Below the pieces are notes generated by a model. The model was not told where the DNA came from, did not search any database, and saw only the letters and a program-made list of their open reading frames with translations. The translations under genes and the position numbers were made by a program. A DNA stretch of 64,000 nucleotides from Galerina marginata (Eukaryota; Basidiomycota; Agaricomycetes; Agaricales; Galerinaceae): positions 2,666,001-2,730,000 of the forward strand of contig JAECYW010000004.1 in the NCBI GenBank assembly GCA_023014335.1, written 5' to 3'. Positions 45,447 through 57,368 of this stretch are shown here, one piece after another; positions within the stretch are counted from its first letter, which is position 1; each line of letters opens with the position of its first letter.

Positions 45447-46408
45447 TGCCCTAACTATGATGCAAAGCCCGGTCCTCGAAGTCTACCAAACTACACACCC
45501 TGAAAATTTCGTTCGATCCCAACTTTTTCTCATAGTTCCATTTTCGCCTTCTCTCCTGTAGCTTAATAGTGTTGTCCTAGCTCTCTTCTCTCCTGTTTGC
45601 TGTTGCCCTACTCCGACATAATCTGAGGTCCCTTTCGTTCAAATTCGTACACTTCCCCTTCTGCCTCTCTACTATATAATCAACGGCCTTCAATTCGGAT
45701 TCTGAACTTGCCTTGTATGAGGGTAGCACATAAGCCCATCATTATCAAATATGTATCTGTACTTCGTATCACCTTCAAGACTCTACTGCGGATACCTTTT
45801 GTTCGTCCTTTTACTGAATATAATTTTTTCGTTGCCATAATCTGAAGTCTGGATAAGTATCAGCCGGTTATAGGCCTGACGCAGTTTCTAAGCAGGAAGG
45901 AATATTTTCTAGTAATGCAGATGATACATATATTATGGATATGTAGATACAAGTACAACACAATATTTTGATATTCAGTTTAACATATGCAAGAGTGGAC
46001 CAGACAGGACCATTGTCTAGGGAAACGGATATGTGGAGCATGAAGAATGAGAGGAGATTGAAATGAGATATCTACAGGAAAGGAATCCGTTCAACTTTCA
46101 AGACCAACAGCAATTGGAAAGAAAGTTAAGTGTGTAATCTAATTATTCGAGTTGGACGAGATAGCGAAGAGGCAGGGGTCTGTGCATGAGTTGGGATACG
46201 CATAGGAAGTATTGAGGTGTCGAGCCTCGAGGCGGTGGTGCGTGTCGTGCGTGCGAGAGTACAATACAATGCGGCATGGCAGGAGGAAAAAGAAAAAATT
46301 GACTAGGATAAATAGAGCAAACCCAAATCACCAGACTGCGGTGATGACAGAAGAAAAGAAACACGGGGAAATAAAAAGGAGCAAAAAATAAAAGTGTCGC
46401 ACCCCATA
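45447..46408. other. Convergent intergenic, no gene seen
   Basis: This 960-base gap lies between the stops of the transcription factor and the J-domain gene. It is AT-rich, with no ORF that looks coding. Confidence 0.5.
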
Positions 46409-47686
46409 TCACTTCAGTATCCTCTCCATCCTCTCCAAAGCCACATCCACACCTCTTATCAACAGAGTGACGTGCCTCGGGAGTAGTCTCTCTTTCTGTG
46501 GCTCCTTGCCTTTCCCAATCCCGTCCTCCGCGGCGCCGCTACCGTTCTCGTACGCGTGCTGCTCCTGCAGAGCCTTCTCTAGCGCAATAGGCAGACTAAG
46601 CGTTATCCGGGTCAACTGGATAGTGAGCCGCGACCGTCCCATGATATCAAAGTAGGAAAGCGAGCGGAATTCATGCTGCACTTCGAGGAGGCGAGATATT
46701 TCGGCGTGGAGGGCGTATATACATGTACGACAGGCTGGTCAAGGAAATGTTCAGATAGGATGTAAATGAGATACAGGTGACGTACTCAGAGCACGTTCTC
46801 GGATGGCTTGGAGGGTGACGAGAACGGAGTTGATCCCCTCTTCGCCGAGTTTAATGGAAGGGTTTATGTCATTGATAGCTCCTGTAAAATAAATCGAATC
46901 CCATTAATACCAGTGTCTCTCCAAAAATGGGAATACAACTCACGTAGTAATGTTCTGATAACCTCCAAATCGCCATCCAAAAAATCGTTGAACACGCCTA
47001 GCACTACGCCTCTAAATGTTTCTTCCGCGTATCCCATAGGTCTCGTTGCGAAAACGTCGAAATTCGACGACGGGGAGCGGTTGTCGTACAACCTTTTTAA
47101 TGAGGGCTTGCTCAGGACATCGTAGGCAACGGCAACTTTTTGGAAGGCGTGTGTTGCATCGGGGTTGTCGGGGAATTTACTGAGACGTGATAGTTTAGCA
47201 CACAGAATATGTAGGAGACGTGAACCGCAGACGTACTCGGGATGACATGATTTACTCCGAGCAAGATAGGCCCGTCTGAGAGTCATCTTATCCAGGGTGG
47301 CATACTTCGGCACGCCGAGGATCTGGTACAAGTCGTCCTGCGCTAATACGGCGCGGACAACTGCGCCTGCGTCTGTCTCGCTGTTGTTCTGTGGTGAGGC
47401 CTCCGAGTCTGTTTCTGACTCTGACCCCGACTGTGAGTGGTTGGATGTGGGCCTTGTGGACGACCCCGAGGGTTCTGCGACCCAGGTGAGATATTTGCGT
47501 TCGTAGTTCTCAATGTCAGCATCCTCTTCCTCGTCTATGGGGAGGTGGAAGTAGGTGCTCGCTGGAAACTATAAGAATTTTTGAGCCAAAAGAAACAGGG
47601 AAAGTCCCTACCTGTTGAGAGAGCGTAGGAGAACATGGGAGATAGGAAAGCGCATTGATAACATACATATAAATCCATTCATCCAT
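46409..47686 (-). CDS. J-domain protein, otherwise uncharacterised
   Basis: From 47,686: MDEWIYMYVINALSYLPCSP, then TLSQQ, an intron, FPASTYFHLPIDEEEDADIENY and an acidic/Ser stretch, then the J domain: DDLYQILGVPKYATLDKM, RRAYLARSKSCHP. The Asp of HPD is completed across an intron (CCC GA / T AAA), giving HPDKFPDNPDATHAFQKVAVAYDVLSKPSLKRLYD. Downstream are GYAEETFRGVVLGVFNDFLDG and a helical tail with ARERALTCRTCIYALH-like sequence, ending VALERMERILK. No zinc finger or C-terminal substrate domain is seen. It probably stimulates an Hsp70, but the client is unknown. Its start is 20 bases from the stop of the CobW gene. Confidence 0.82.
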
Positions 47687-47706
47687 GTGATTAACCTGTT
47701 TGCTGA

Positions 47707-48905
47707 CTAACGGATCACTCGGACAAACTGGGCCAATGCCCGACGCACATCGCCCCGTGCTCCCATCACCGTCAGTCGCGTCTTGCCAACGTCCTCCACG
47801 GTGTACTCGCTCAGTTCGTATCGACCAAATGCCCAGTTCAAGATATACCACTTCCCGTCGTCCAGCCTCACGAATCCTTTGACGCGCCAGATCGTATCTC
47901 GCGAGAGCAGCCCCAGGGCTTCTATTAGCTTGGCTTTCTCTATTGTCGATTCCGAGTCGTCGATCTTATCCAAGGTCTCGTGGGTATCGCGGTGGTGGTG
48001 ATGCTCTATGATTCCTGCCCTTCCTAGATTCACAGTCTCAACCTCATCATGTTCGACTTCTCCTTCATTTCCTCCTGATTTCGACAAGAAGAGCTTCGAT
48101 TGCAGCCCAAAGATCAACTCGGGATCGACCCCGTTCCTCCCTTGACATCTGATTTTAGGAGTCGTGTCGTTCAGGGTGTGCAAATGGTCCATGACAATAT
48201 CCAGCGCGCGTTCAGAGACGTGCTCCCATTTGTTCTGATAAGAAGTCACACTCTAGGTTCTTGTTGGATTTGGAAGGAAAGTACGCACGACCAAGATGAT
48301 ATCAGAGTAGCTTGCCTGCATTTTCGCGGTCGGCGAGGTATCTTCGTATCCGACAAAGTTTTCAGCATCGACTACGGTGACAATGGCATCCAAAGTAAAG
48401 TCGCCCCCCGTGTCGCGTTCCAGCTGGCGGATCTGGAAGGCCAAGGTCGCTGGGAATGCAGAGCCTCTGGATGTAGTGTTGGCTGCTTGCGAGCGGCTGT
48501 AATAGAAGACGGGATCTTACGAGCATTCGATGACGATTCGATCTGGACGGTACTTGTCTGGACGAGATTGTACTTATTAGTTCTGATAAACACATTCTTT
48601 ATAAAACATACCGCGAATTTCCAAGAGCGCATTTTGCATTTGACCAACAAGAACGCAGCACCTACATACATAAATATGAAGCCATTGAGAAGTGGGCGAA
48701 CGTACATGCATCCATTCAAAATTTCGCTGACTGCCGTGAGCGACGACTGTTGTGCGAGCTTGCTGTCCACCTCGACATCTCCAAACTCATTCTTGAGGAG
48801 CACGAGCTTGTAGTCTTTGGGAAGCTTTGGGAGTAGGGAAAGAATGACGGACGTCTTTCCAGCACCGAGAAAGCCAGTAAAGACAGTGATTGGGATGGCA
48901 GTCAT
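47707..48905 (-). CDS. CobW-type GTPase metallochaperone (ZNG1-like)
   Basis: A P-loop GTPase of the CobW/ZNG1 family; the eukaryotic member delivers zinc to methionine aminopeptidase. It reads MTAIPITVFTGFLGAGKTSVIL (Walker A GFLGAGKT), LVLLKNEFGDVEVD, then NGCM-CCVLVGQ with the C-x-C-C metal motif formed across an intron. Later parts are DRIVIECSGSA, ATDAIVTVVDAENF, a His-rich segment IEHHHHRDTHETL that could bind metal, and a C-terminal domain IWRVKGFVRLDDGKWYILNWAFGRY. It ends ALAQFVRVIR. Exons are joined by short introns. The metal partner is inferred from the family. Confidence 0.88.
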
Positions 48906-49213
48906 GACGTAACCAACAGATAAGCTATGAACTGAGAATTTTCAATCTAACAAGAAAGAACAACACACATTGACATTTGATAAAGTACAAGAAATACAAA
49001 AGAAAAATCATAGTCATCACGAACTAAAGCAAGAAGACAAAAGGTAGGAAAAGGAACACAAAAGCAAGGGGCTACAGGAAAGCAGGGAAATATACAACGG
49101 GCCCAGAATCATGGCCCACGATGTGAGCTACTTAGGTTCGTTAAAAAAATTACAGCAAAGGTGAGTTGAGAATTGGTGCCTCTCCTGATGACCAAGCACC
49201 AGATTTTTCGTCT
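48906..49213. other. Promoter side of the CobW gene, no other feature
   Basis: About 300 bases lie between the CobW start and the stop of the large ARM gene. Only an A-rich leader is visible. Confidence 0.45.
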
Positions 49214-52200
49214 TTAGCCTGACTTGAACCTGGTCAAATCTGATCCAGGCTGGGCGCTTTCGTGGACGGTCGACAGGCCATGGGGAGACCACGGCATCAT
49301 CGCATCCGAAGGCTCAGTAGCTGATCGGACGTGTCCTGAGAGCCGGTGAGAGCCTCTATCATACCCATTCTCGTCAACTGAACCACCGAATCCCGTCGGA
49401 GGGACACCTTCCGAGTAGCTCCTGCCGCCCTAAACACGGAGTCAGTACTAGAATTAAAGAGATAACACATCTCAATAGACATACTGAAGGACGGTGGAGA
49501 GACATAGTTCTAGTGGGAACTGATGAGCGTTGTAGGACAGATCTGACCGGCGTTGAAGCCGCGAGAGAGGGAACATTTCTAAAAATCTGGTTAGCAATAC
49601 GGTCTATTGACTAACAAGTAGCGCCTACTTGGTCGCCTTCAAAGCCAACAACACTTCTTTGGCATGGTCCCGAGCCAGCTTTTTATCCGCTTTATTTGCA
49701 AGAGTTGATTTGTGGAACCAGCTGAAATGCGAATTAGCATATACCAATACTCGAGGCATCGAAAACATACCTAGTAATATCTTCCATGACCTTTTTCATT
49801 CCTACATCAACCACCGCTTGACGAAAAGTCCCTGTATGGACTAATGCAGTCACGAGGTTGCAGGCGTTGATGATGTTTTCAACTTTCTGACCAGTAGCAA
49901 GTCGTGTCAAGATTGGCAGTATACCTGCCTCGATAACAGATTGCCGGCCAGCATCAGAGTTCTGCGAAATCACTAGCAAGATGTCATATGCTAGTTGGCG
50001 GCATTCTTGGCTGCTCATACTGAACTGAGGGCTTTCAAAAAGCAGACAGGTCAAAGAATTTTCAAAGCACAGAAAACCAAATCTCACTTTATCCAAGATG
50101 TAACATGTTGCATGATTCCGCTCTCAATAATGACCAAGTGGGGGAAACGGTGCACCATTTCAGAAAGGAAGCGGAGGGCGGCCTCGTAAACGTATATCGT
50201 ACGATTGAGATCCTCTAGGATATGGCAGAGTGCAGGCAAACTATCCGCAACCAGTCGGTCTGCGTGATCTGGGGCAGCCAAAAAGAGTGTCGATAGGGCC
50301 ACGATAGCAGAACGGTGTGAGCTGTGTTCGCCGTGGCTATACAACCTCATCAGAACCCAAACAGGGATTCAAGTACAGGGAACTTACACTGCAACCCATG
50401 CCAGAGATTCCCCGATTCCAGCCTGCATCATTTTCTCTGATCGTCCAGAAGAGTGCTTGGACAGCACGTCAATAACTTCTGAAGCAAGACGCCGCATGGC
50501 CGAATCCTGGCTTTTCAAATGACGACCCAGAACAGATACGAAGCTCGGATCGGTTGCAAGCTCGTTTCTGATATCGTCTGCCGCGTTAAGCGCAGCTGCA
50601 TGAACTACAGCAAAGAATTTTCCTGTAACAGCATTGTCTTTTACCCTGAGACACAATCAATCAGCAACTTGAAGTCCATTCCAGATATCGACATACGTCA
50701 ATATTTTTACAATCAAGTCGACTCGTTTGAGAGTAAGAAGTCGAGGGATGATACTTTCGGAAAGAGCCACCAGCAACTTGGAGACAAACTGGTTGCCTGT
50801 CCTGACATCGCTGAGTAGACTAGGCAACAATTCAGGGAAGTTTGGAGCCAAAACCAGTTTGGTGTCGGCTGATAGAGATGTATACAGCGCTTGGGAAAGA
50901 TCCGGGTTGGGATCGCTAGAAGGGATAAGCTGAAATATAAAGTGTATGATGAAACTACTCACTCGAACAGCAGAACCAATGATACACTTCGTTGCCCTCC
51001 CAGTAGAATATGTCCAGATAATTGATCCAAGATTGAGAGTAAAAGCTTTACAGAAACTTTATCTCTGGCCGGACTTAGACGCAGTTGAAGTGCCGCAGCG
51101 AAGACATCTGCCTCCATGAGCTTTTGATGGGCCGAGGAACCACCCCGGGAAATAAGATCGATGGTCGCATCGACAGCGGAAGTTGCAAGAGCGAGGTTAT
51201 CATGACTTGGAATACTTTAGATCTAAGGGTTCCCAAAATGTAAGACGAATATTCTCACCGAATGGTTGAAACTAATTTGAACTCATGTCCGTTAGAAAGA
51301 AAGTCGCCACCGGAGAGTGAAACCGCTGTAAGAATCATGAAGTGATCTGCAAAGGCCTCAGATAAGCAAATCTTACCAAGGGAAAGCGAGTCAATATTAT
51401 AGTCGGAAACCTCATCCAAGCGGTTTATTATCGTTGGATATAGGTATTGCCTGGTGCTGCTGGACGTTCTTGCCATGGCGCTGATGGCCGCTTTGGATGC
51501 CTCTCGGACACTTTCAGTTTGATCACTATGAAGTATTGAGGTCAACAAGATCATTTTCAAAGACGACTTTACTTTTACTCACCTCAGGCAGTCAAATACA
51601 AGATCGATCTCCGCACGGACTGACAGAAATGGGGCGGTCTTGGGAAGAATGTAGCACCAAAGGTCTCTTATCGATTCTCTTTCACGGATTTTGGTATGAA
51701 TATCGGCAACGATTCCACTCTTGGTTATGTTTTCAAGATTCCCGTGCGGAGAGTCAACTGCGTTTCTTAAACAAACTAAGGCTGCTGTACGCAAACGAAT
51801 GTCGTTGTGCGTGAGTAAAGGAACGATGCACTGTCCACCATCGTTTTGGGAGAAGGCTGGGCCTAGCAATGGAAGGACACACTCCTCAAGGAGTTGAACC
51901 AAATCGCCATATGACTCCCGACTAAGAGCGACTTTCAAAATCCCAGCAGCTACCAGTGATATACGAGTAGGTTCATCCGATTTTTGAATAAATACTCGCA
52001 ACTCCGCGGCCACTGGAGATCTGATGCGAAAGTCTTCGTGCTGAAGCAGCATGAAAAGCGTATCGTATTTCTTTTCTTTCCCTAAATCATGTGCCATAGT
52101 CTGTGAAAGGCACCGGGAGATGACGTCGATAACAGTAGACGAAGCACCGTTTAAACGGGTGAGAAGGGCGTCGCGGAGAGTAACTTTGTGCGGCCTAGGC

Positions 52201-55200
52201 CCCTTGGACAATGTCACGATGGCGGTGGCTACTGCCTCTCGTATAGGTTGTTCGTGGTGACTAAAAATGCGATAAGCGTCAGGGAAAAAGAAATAGAAAA
52301 AATCACATACTCTATTAATGCTAAAAGAACGTCGACTCTGTCTAGTCGAACATACTCGATAGCTAGATTTGGAATCAAGGCCACAGCAAGTTTTAGGGTT
52401 GTGTGATCGAGACTCGAATCGCCGACAATAAGTCTTTCCAAGATATCCTCGTTTAATAAAAGTTCTCTATCGCTTGTTGAAGCCGCAATAACTTGGATGG
52501 CGGAAGAGGAGCCTTCTTTAATCACCGGTATATCCAACGCTAGAAGTTGGAGGAGCACGTCCGCGTGTTGATTTCTGGCCAGAGTCAGAGCAACAGCCGG
52601 AAGCCCAGCCCCAACAAATGCAATTGCATCTGGATTGGCGCTAGAACAAAGGGATCTCAAAAACGAGGCCACTTGTGCTTTCTCGAGGGCATCCTGATAG
52701 GACTGATTGCCAAGCTTTTGCTTGAGAGAGAGCAGTGCCGCATTTTGAATCAGTCTGTTTGAATGAGAGGCAAGCTCAAAGAAGGTTTGAAAGTCGTCCG
52801 ATTGAGCAAGATCTGTACCAAGCCACTCAGGTATGGCTTTCGTGGTAAATAAAACAACGGTATCAGATGCTACGGGGAGGTGTTCTAAAATAGCACGACG
52901 TAAATTTTGGCGTTGCTGTGAGCTGTAAGAGGCTATAGTGGCGAGACCGTTGAAAGCCGCGGCAGCGACTCTCGGTAAGTCGGAGCTTTTTGGAAATGTA
53001 TCAGTCAAAAGCAAAAGCTAGGACAGTATTTTACTCACTCCAACAACTGAAGAAGACTGGAACATGCCTCCTGGTTTTTGGAAAGAGAAGGCGACATGCA
53101 CACAAGAATTTTTTCAAAGAATTCGGGACCGTCCTGAGGATATTTCTTTGTCGATACCGTCAATGCACTGAAAGCGTCCGCAGAAAGCAGCTGCTCGCAG
53201 TTGTTGATTCCACCTTCTGCAATGATTTGTAAAGATTGTAGAACCGCTCGTCTCATTTCCACACGAGGGTGGTGAATCAGGTTTACAAGGTCTCGAGTTG
53301 GCCCCACGCCAGCTCTTGACACTTCGCTAGCCATGTAAGGCAAGACTTGCCAACCAGTGACGATGGAATCTTCGTGAGAAGAGTTGCACATGGTGAACGT
53401 AATTTCCAGAAGGCCGCCCTTGGCGATCCTTTCACAGTTCGTAGGCGACGATGAAACAGCGTCTAACCAAGCCTTCTGAGCTGGGTATCTAACGCGAGGC
53501 TCACGACTCTCGATGTACTTTGCAATTTTCGCAAAGGCGCCACGAGAGACCCAATCTCCGCAAAATATGGGCAGCGCAACATCAGCAAGTCGGAGAGTGG
53601 ACTCCTTGTTGAGGTCGAGTTTGAGAAAGGCGGAGAGGAGATCTGCGCGATGCTCAGGGGAAGATTCGAGGATTCTTCTACAAGCGACGAGGCAAGCGGT
53701 GGAAACCGATGATTCTGGGTGCTCTAAAAATGTTGTAATGTGGAAAGAACGAGCCGCGCGTGCATGAGAAACCGCCAATGTCGGTAAGAGGGTGCAAATG
53801 AGTTTGGTGATAGGGATGGACGGGTTGGTGGCGGGGTCGTTGAGTCGCTTCAATAACTCAACTTGAACGAAAACATGTTGGATAGTGGCATTGTCCTTCA
53901 TCGCACAAGTTCGAATGGCTTCAATAGCCGGCAGTTGAATTTGAAGACTGGGATCGTTTAGTCGACGAAGCAGCCATAAGACAAGATCGGCATCTTGGCA
54001 AATTCTATCCGCTAACAAAGGAAGGATTCCGATGAATAGGTCGACTATATCGACTGGAGGTGTGGAAAGTTGATAGTAATGATCCAAAAGCTCAAGTGTG
54101 CGTGCTTTGACAAGGCCCTCCCGCACATTCTCGTTGCTCTGGGTTTGAAATAGGACTGTTTGAAGTGCCACTCGTCGGATGGACTCAATCTTGTGGGTAG
54201 CAAGTGGACCGATAGTGTTCCATCTCTGGTTATTAAAGCAGTCGTCCACGATTTTCGGCGCTACTTCGACGACAAAGCCGACGGAAGGATGAGCCTCTCC
54301 GGAAAATGGGTTCGGCATGGGCAGTTGCGGAAGGGTAGTCGCGATGGCAGTATACGCGGGGACAACTACAGATGTCTCCATCTTGGTCATCTGTCTGAAG
54401 CCGCATATGGCTAAGCGGCTAACGGCATGGTCCTGCTGAACCAAAAAGTCTGCTAAGCGACCACAGTGCCCACCTAGCGAGAGGGCCTTCGCCATAGCTG
54501 GACTTGACACGACATTTTCTGCGAATTCAATGTCGGCAAGGATTGGTTTTCCTCGAGTTGCAACGAGTTGTTGTAATTTTGGAAGGATAAAAGGAGCGAT
54601 AGACTTAGGATCAAGCTGAACGAAATGCTCAACATGCGTAGAACCCGAAATAGCGTTTGAGATGTTCTTCTTGGCATGCTCCTTGACTCTTATGCTTGCG
54701 TGACTATATTAAAGAATTGGCGAATAATTCGAGCAGAGGTTTGGAAATAAACTTACGTAAGATTCTGTACAACAGCCCGTGGAGATAAACCGGAAAAGCT
54801 GTCTTCAATGTATGCCTCGGATACAGTTCTGATTGACATTTTTTAGTGAATAATTCCAAAAGTGAGAATGGTTCCCACCTGTTTCTCCGCCGAAGGTCCT
54901 CGAGGCGTTCAACTTCCTGGACTCTTACAGCAAGTTGGTTCCGCTCTTGCTGAACCACAGCACGATCATGTTCAAGATCTCGTCTTTGACTTTGGACTCT
55001 GTTCTCTTCAGCCCAAGAGGCGGCTTCCCGTTGAAGAACTACTTGTCTTTGTTGATCAATCTGCTGTTGTCGCATAGCTAGAGCTTGCTGCTCAGCCCTT
55101 TTTCTGGCTTCCCAGTTACTTATCTCAGACTGAAGCTCCCTGTAACGCTAATGAGCAAAATGCCGGCAACTCCCTGAAGGATTTCACTCACTGTCGACGC

Positions 55201-55325
55201 ACCACAATCATCTGACTTGCTGCAGCATCACCGGCAGTTCCTGGACTATATGCCTCCCCATACTTAAATCGTAAAATGTCAGCCTTTGATAAAAAAGAAA
55301 GCGAGATTCACATACATAGGACATG
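49214..55325 (-). CDS. Very large ARM/HEAT-like repeat protein, unknown function
   Basis: A roughly 1,700-residue protein in at least twelve exons. Nearest the 5' end are MSY-YGEAYSPGTAGD, a coiled coil (RRQRYRELQSEISNWEARKR, then QQIDQQRQVVLQREAASW), then RTVSEAYIEDSFSGLSPR. After that comes a long series of helical repeats with the ARM/HEAT look: LLDHYYQLSTPPVDIVDLF, RRLNDPSLQIQLPAIEAIR, LLKRLNDPATNPSIPITKL, NLIHHPRVEMRRAVLQSLQ, LLALDIPVIKEGSSSAIQV, HNDIRLRTAALVCLRNAV and others to EVLLALKATK. The C-terminus is Ser/Gly-rich, ending LTRFKSG. Basidiomycete genomes hold families of such proteins, but no cargo or pathway can be assigned. The start is uncertain: an upstream stretch reads in frame back to an in-frame TAA at 55,412-55,414. 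Confidence 0.75.
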
Positions 55326-55600
55326 ATATCTCTGGCCTCTAGCCTTAGGGTTTCCCAAAGGCCGTAAGCGATTTCAGAAAAGGTGGAATCCAGGCTGATA
55401 GGGTAGGGCGCTTATTGGGTGTATGTTGCTCCCTCCCGGTTCCACAAAATAAAATCCCTATAGTCAGTCCCAGGGCCAGAAGCGTAGTCCTTAGGGTCCT
55501 GGATAGTCGCAGGTACCAGCCAAGGGGAGAAAGCTTGCTTGTAGACCTCTTGGTAGGTGAAAGTGGAAAGCAACATCATATCTGTGACGAGCATCATTAT
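55326..55600 (-). pseudogene. Possible 5' extension of the ARM gene, broken by a stop
   Basis: Reading upstream of the ATG at 55,325, the frame stays open through APYPISLDSTFSEIAYGLWETL and RLEARDI. A TAA (55,412-55,414) precedes it, and beyond that the same frame reads on upstream (YKQAFSPWLVPATIQDPKDY, SGPGTDYRDFILWNREGATYTQ). This could mean a nonsense mutation in a longer ancestral N-terminus, an intron that I could not place, or chance. A hydrophobic leader (MLHAIVQAFLWTIVG) lies further upstream at about 55,647-55,690. Confidence 0.35.
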
Positions 55601-55749
55601 CTACCTGATGAGTATCAATTGTCACAGTATTGTGACATTTACGTACCCAACTATCGTCCAAAGAAAAGCCTGGACGATGGCGTGAAGCATGTTACAGCAC
55701 CCCCAATCGCTTTTTTCTCAAAGGAAGCTGCGTGGTAACGAAAATAAAA

Positions 55750-57368
55750 TTTCTAGAGGACAAAAATAGGGTGTTGGCGCTTAACAGATTTCAAGCGCCC
55801 AAAATCAACGCAGTTTCGTACCTGATATCGTGATGAAATGATTCGCACAAGAAGTCGGCGTTTTGTCAAAACTTCGGTTTCTAAGACAGTTGCGGGATGG
55901 ATTGTCATTGCCATGTTGAAGGTTTGAATTCAATAGCGCACTCCATGTCTCCAGATGAGCCCATATTTGAGGAAAGCCAATAACATCCCATTAGGAGGCG
56001 ATAAACTGTCGAAAACGTGGATAATCATAGCACTTCGAATTGAAAGCACCCAAAATGCGTGCCCAGATCCTGAAGTCGTAAGTTCTGAACCTTCCATGCT
56101 CCAGGGGGACAGCGAAACGTGACAAGTAGCAGACGAAGCCTGAGATTCTGATAAGCAAGAGCCAAGATGACAGGTGGAATAACATACAATGTCATACATG
56201 GCTCAAAATGCTGGCAAGTGTTAAAGTTGTTGGGCAGATGTAGCGTAAGGCGCATCCAACGTTGATGAGCAGCGAAGGCGAAGGAGTTAGAATCTTCCAG
56301 GACTTAGGTCTGTTGGAAAGAATAGCAAGATAAAGAAGCCGTCGATTCTGCGTAGTAATTGCCAGGATGATTGAAGGTTTACGGATGTTCTGGAAGTAAG
56401 CGGGACACCCCCAACACAACAACAGCCAACAACTTGGACAAAGTTGCAGTGGCATGCACCTAAATTAAACAGATGCCCTCCGGTCCTATGTACCTCACCG
56501 GAGGGAAAACTGCAGTCTTTAAAGCAACGACAAGCAGGAAAAAAGCGGGGTAAGGCGTCGACATCGACCAACAGACAAAATTGAGGTTTCTTCTGGGTGA
56601 ATCATCCAAACGTCGTATCGCCATAAATGCAGTGATTCCAGAAAGCCGTGCATCAGGACTCTCCAACGCGCTAAGAATGTGCGAAGTTGATCTTCCACGA
56701 TAAGAAGACTGTTGAGGGTAAATTGGTGTTGAGGGGAAAGCCGTCAATATGAGACGACGAGTACGAACCTCCTAGCAAAGCCAAAAGAGAACAGAAGCTT
56801 CTTGTGAAACCTCCAAAGCCAAGGTCGAGAACCGTTGGGTAGAAATGTCCATTGAATGTCCACCAAATCATTCAAGTTGCGAAAATGGCGAAGCTACTGC
56901 ACATAGCGAGTGGAAAAGAGGCTTTGAATTTCGAATCTCGGGGCCAGGGATCGTTATAATCTGTTATGACGGCCTTTCTACGCCGCTCAAAAGAGCCTAT
57001 GGTGGAATGGGCTGGTGGAAGGGGTTCTTGATTACAACTTGATGCGGAGCGATCGGAGAACATATTGTCATGCTGAGGCGTCGAACCAGGACCGACGAGG
57101 GCTTGACAGTTTTGGTTAAAATCTCTGTGGGTGACGCTGGGAGGATGCCTATCGCCACGATTATTCTTGCGTTCTCAAGATATGGGAGGTTCTTTCAACC
57201 CGTATGCCTGGTCAACTGTTTCTCTCATAAGACTGTTAAGAGCAGGTTTGAATGTGGCATGTTGGAGTAAAGAAAGGTCAAATGGATGAATGCAGAGACT
57301 CGGCCCTTGTCCCTCGGCTCATCCCTGACGCTGATGTACGTCATCTTGCAAGTTGAACCCATACGTCG
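55750..57368. other. 1.6-kb unresolved region, probable degraded or unrecognised gene
   Basis: Several minus-strand stretches look exon-like, with flanking GT and AG signals: for example 56,595-56,712 (SSYRGRSTSHILSALESPD, RLSGITAFMAIRRLDDSPRR), after an acceptor ending CTCAACAG. Others (about 56,000-56,460) are rich in Leu, Cys and Phe and resemble membrane segments. No frame continues for long. It may be a second repeat-protein gene, a multi-intron membrane protein gene, or a decayed copy. No family is recognised, and I do not define a CDS. Confidence 0.3.

Noticed and set aside
46864..47331. J domain with HPE instead of HPD
   Set aside because: The E comes from reading into an intron; splicing restores HPD.
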